5,539 bases of DNA. Source: an uncultured Collinsella sp. GTDB taxonomy: Bacteria; Actinomycetota; Coriobacteriia; Coriobacteriales; Coriobacteriaceae. Where the stretch lies: NCBI GenBank assembly GCA_900757285.1, contig CAAENI010000255.1:1-5539 (forward strand). Direction: 5' to 3'. The notes below the pieces were generated by a model. It worked only from the letters and a program-made list of their open reading frames with translations, was not told the origin of the DNA and did no database searches. This document shows positions 4,816-5,539 of this stretch, piece after piece. Within the stretch, counting starts at the first letter, position 1; each line of letters begins with the position of its first letter. A program made the position numbers and the translations under genes.

Positions 4816-5181
4816 ATGAGCAGCCACGCTGATGAAACAAAGACTGGCATCGAGGCCACCGAGCTGATCGTCCCCACCACCTGCTCGCCCGAGGACCTTC
4901 CCGACGAGGAGCTGTTGTACGACCTGGCCGACCTGTTCAAGGTCTTCAGCGACACCACACGCATCAAGATCCTCTATGCCCTCATGGGCCGCGAGCTCTG
5001 CGTGGCTGACATCGCCGAAGCGACCGCAACCTCGCAGTCGGCAGTATCGCACCAGCTGCGCACGCTTAAGCAGTCGCACCTGGTCAAGTTCCGCCGCGAC
5101 GGCCGCAACATTCTCTACTCGCTCGCCGACGATCACGTCTACACCATGCTTAACCAGGGCATGAGCCATATCTGCGAATAG
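4816..5181 (+). CDS. ArsR/SmtB-family metal-responsive repressor, zinc-type alpha-5 site
   Basis: This 121-residue winged-helix repressor should bind the operator at 4746-4802 as a dimer and leave it when metal binds. The LADLFKVFSDTTRIKILYAL segment (37-56), recognition helix region ATSQSAVSHQLRTLKQ (71-86) and wing RRDGRNILYSL (93-103) are typical of the family. The C-terminal helix has D105 and H107 and then, eleven and fourteen residues after H107, H118 and E121. This is the exact spacing of the alpha-5 Zn ligands of SmtB (D104, H106, H117, E120). E121 is the last residue. ELCVADIA gives C62 at the alpha-3 position, with C23 in the N-terminal arm, so a partial alpha-3N site is possible, but the second alpha-3 Cys of CadC is Ala. 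Zn(II) is the best guess for inducer, with Cd, Co or Ni possible. The ATG at 4816 has AAAGGA seven bases upstream. Confidence 0.93.
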   Translation: MSSHADETKTGIEATELIVPTTCSPEDLPDEELLYDLADLFKVFSDTTRIKILYALMGRELCVADIAEATATSQSAVSHQLRTLKQSHLVKFRRDGRNILYSLADDHVYTMLNQGMSHICE

Positions 5182-5244
5182 CAATCAACCACGGTATCAG
5201 CGCGGCCGGCACCCAGACCGCTAACACAGGGAAAGGAACCCACC

Positions 5245-5463
5245 ATGAAAAAGCAGTTCAAGCTCGACGAGATCGATTGCGCCAACTGCGCGCGCGAGCT
5301 TCAGGACGAACTTGCCAAGCTCGAGGGCGTCAAGTCCGTTTCGGTCAACTTTATGACCCAGAAGCTGACGCTCGAGGCCGACGACGCCAAGTTCGACGAG
5401 GTCCTGGACCGCGTCGTTGAGTTCACCGCCGACGCCGAGCCGGACTGCGAGATCATTCTCTAA
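5245..5463 (+). CDS. Free-standing HMA domain metal-binding protein (Zn/Cd-type)
   Basis: This 72-residue cytosolic protein is a single heavy-metal-associated domain with the ferredoxin-like ATX1 fold. EIDCANCARELQDELAKLEGV (9-29) has metal ligands C12 and C15, and D11 makes the DCxxC signature typical of ZntA/CadA N-terminal domains rather than the MxCxxC of copper chaperones. The following VKSVSVNFMTQKLTLEADD is the usual second strand and turn of CadA-type HMA modules. C68 near the C-terminus could add a ligand. It likely buffers Zn or Cd or passes it to a P-type ATPase. It lies 63 nt after the repressor with its own AAAGGA (5232-5237, seven-base spacing), no intervening terminator and no separate operator, so it is probably co-transcribed. 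It may be a split-off N-terminal domain of the transporter expected downstream. Confidence 0.9.
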   Translation: MKKQFKLDEIDCANCARELQDELAKLEGVKSVSVNFMTQKLTLEADDAKFDEVLDRVVEFTADAEPDCEIIL

Positions 5464-5486
5464 CCCGCGCATACGTTGACCTGCGA

Positions 5487-5508
5487 GGCCGCGCTTGCCG
5501 CGGCCTTT
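5487..5508 (+). terminator. Short GC-rich terminator after the HMA gene
   Basis: GGCCGCG (5487-5493) pairs with CGCGGCC (5499-5505) around a 5-nt loop CTTGC, followed by TTT and GC. The stem is strong and the U-run weak, so termination may be partial and allow read-through into the next gene. Confidence 0.6.
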
Positions 5509-5518
5509 GCTCGCGAAA

Positions 5519-5539
5519 TTATATGAGCGAGTGTTCATA
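5519..5539. promoter_or_regulatory. Further ArsR/SmtB operator at the window edge
   Basis: The last 21 bases match the right arm of the 4746-4802 operator at 19 of 21 positions and keep the ATATGA-N8-TCATA form, cut by the window end. TTATAT (5519-5524), 18 nt after TTGCCG (5495-5500), could be a weak -10 under this operator. It predicts that the next gene, outside the window, is controlled by the same repressor. Confidence 0.8.

Noticed and set aside
1..5539. tRNA or rRNA genes
   Set aside because: I saw no cloverleaf with a CCA-end context, and no rRNA-like conserved stretches on either strand.

Overview
The window looks like chromosomal DNA from a high-GC gut actinobacterium of the class Coriobacteriia, most likely Collinsella or a close relative. 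This rests on codon use dominated by G/C-ending codons, strong AAGGAG/AAAGGA ribosome sites, and the resemblance of several proteins to ones I associate with that class. The genus is an inference from memory, not from a search.

Left part (1-1700): the C-terminal 89 codons of a UPF0178 (YaiI/YqxD) protein end at 271 and are followed by a hairpin terminator. A second, long bidirectional terminator (353-428) closes the minus-strand gene 437-1525. That gene encodes a two-repeat polytopic permease of the putative heavy-metal/manganese exporter type (ArsP_2-like), with a central loop very rich in His and Cys. Its promoter (about 1588-1615, minus strand) has inverted repeats on both sides, which look like operators. 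It is divergent from the next gene.

Middle part (1697-2767): a 322-residue DEDDh (DnaQ-like) 3'-5' exonuclease with an unassigned N-terminal domain of about 130 residues, closed by a good terminator.

Islet (about 2768-4740): this stretch is more A+T-rich and less codon-biased than its surroundings. It holds one gene (3218-4426) for a protein whose C-terminal half carries a DUF559/Vsr-like nuclease-fold signature. On both sides lie inverted pairs of a 30-bp repeat, four copies in all, which can be read as a peptide of the form (P/S)PT(F/Y)F(E/D)(L/M)FG. The copies differ mainly at third codon positions. I cannot name this repeat, and it is the most novel-looking signal in the window.

Right part (4742-5539): a compact zinc/cadmium-type metal-response locus. 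A near-consensus promoter is embedded in a 57-bp perfect palindromic ArsR/SmtB operator. It drives a zinc-sensing SmtB/CzrA-like repressor (alpha-5 ligands D105, H107, H118, E121) and then a free-standing 72-residue HMA metal-binding protein with a DCANC site. A further operator copy starts at 5519 and runs to the window edge, which predicts a third regulon member just outside, plausibly a Zn/Cd P-type ATPase. Repressor, metal-binding protein and the predicted transporter would together form a metal-detoxification circuit. The His-rich permease at 437-1525 has a related theme but lacks this operator.
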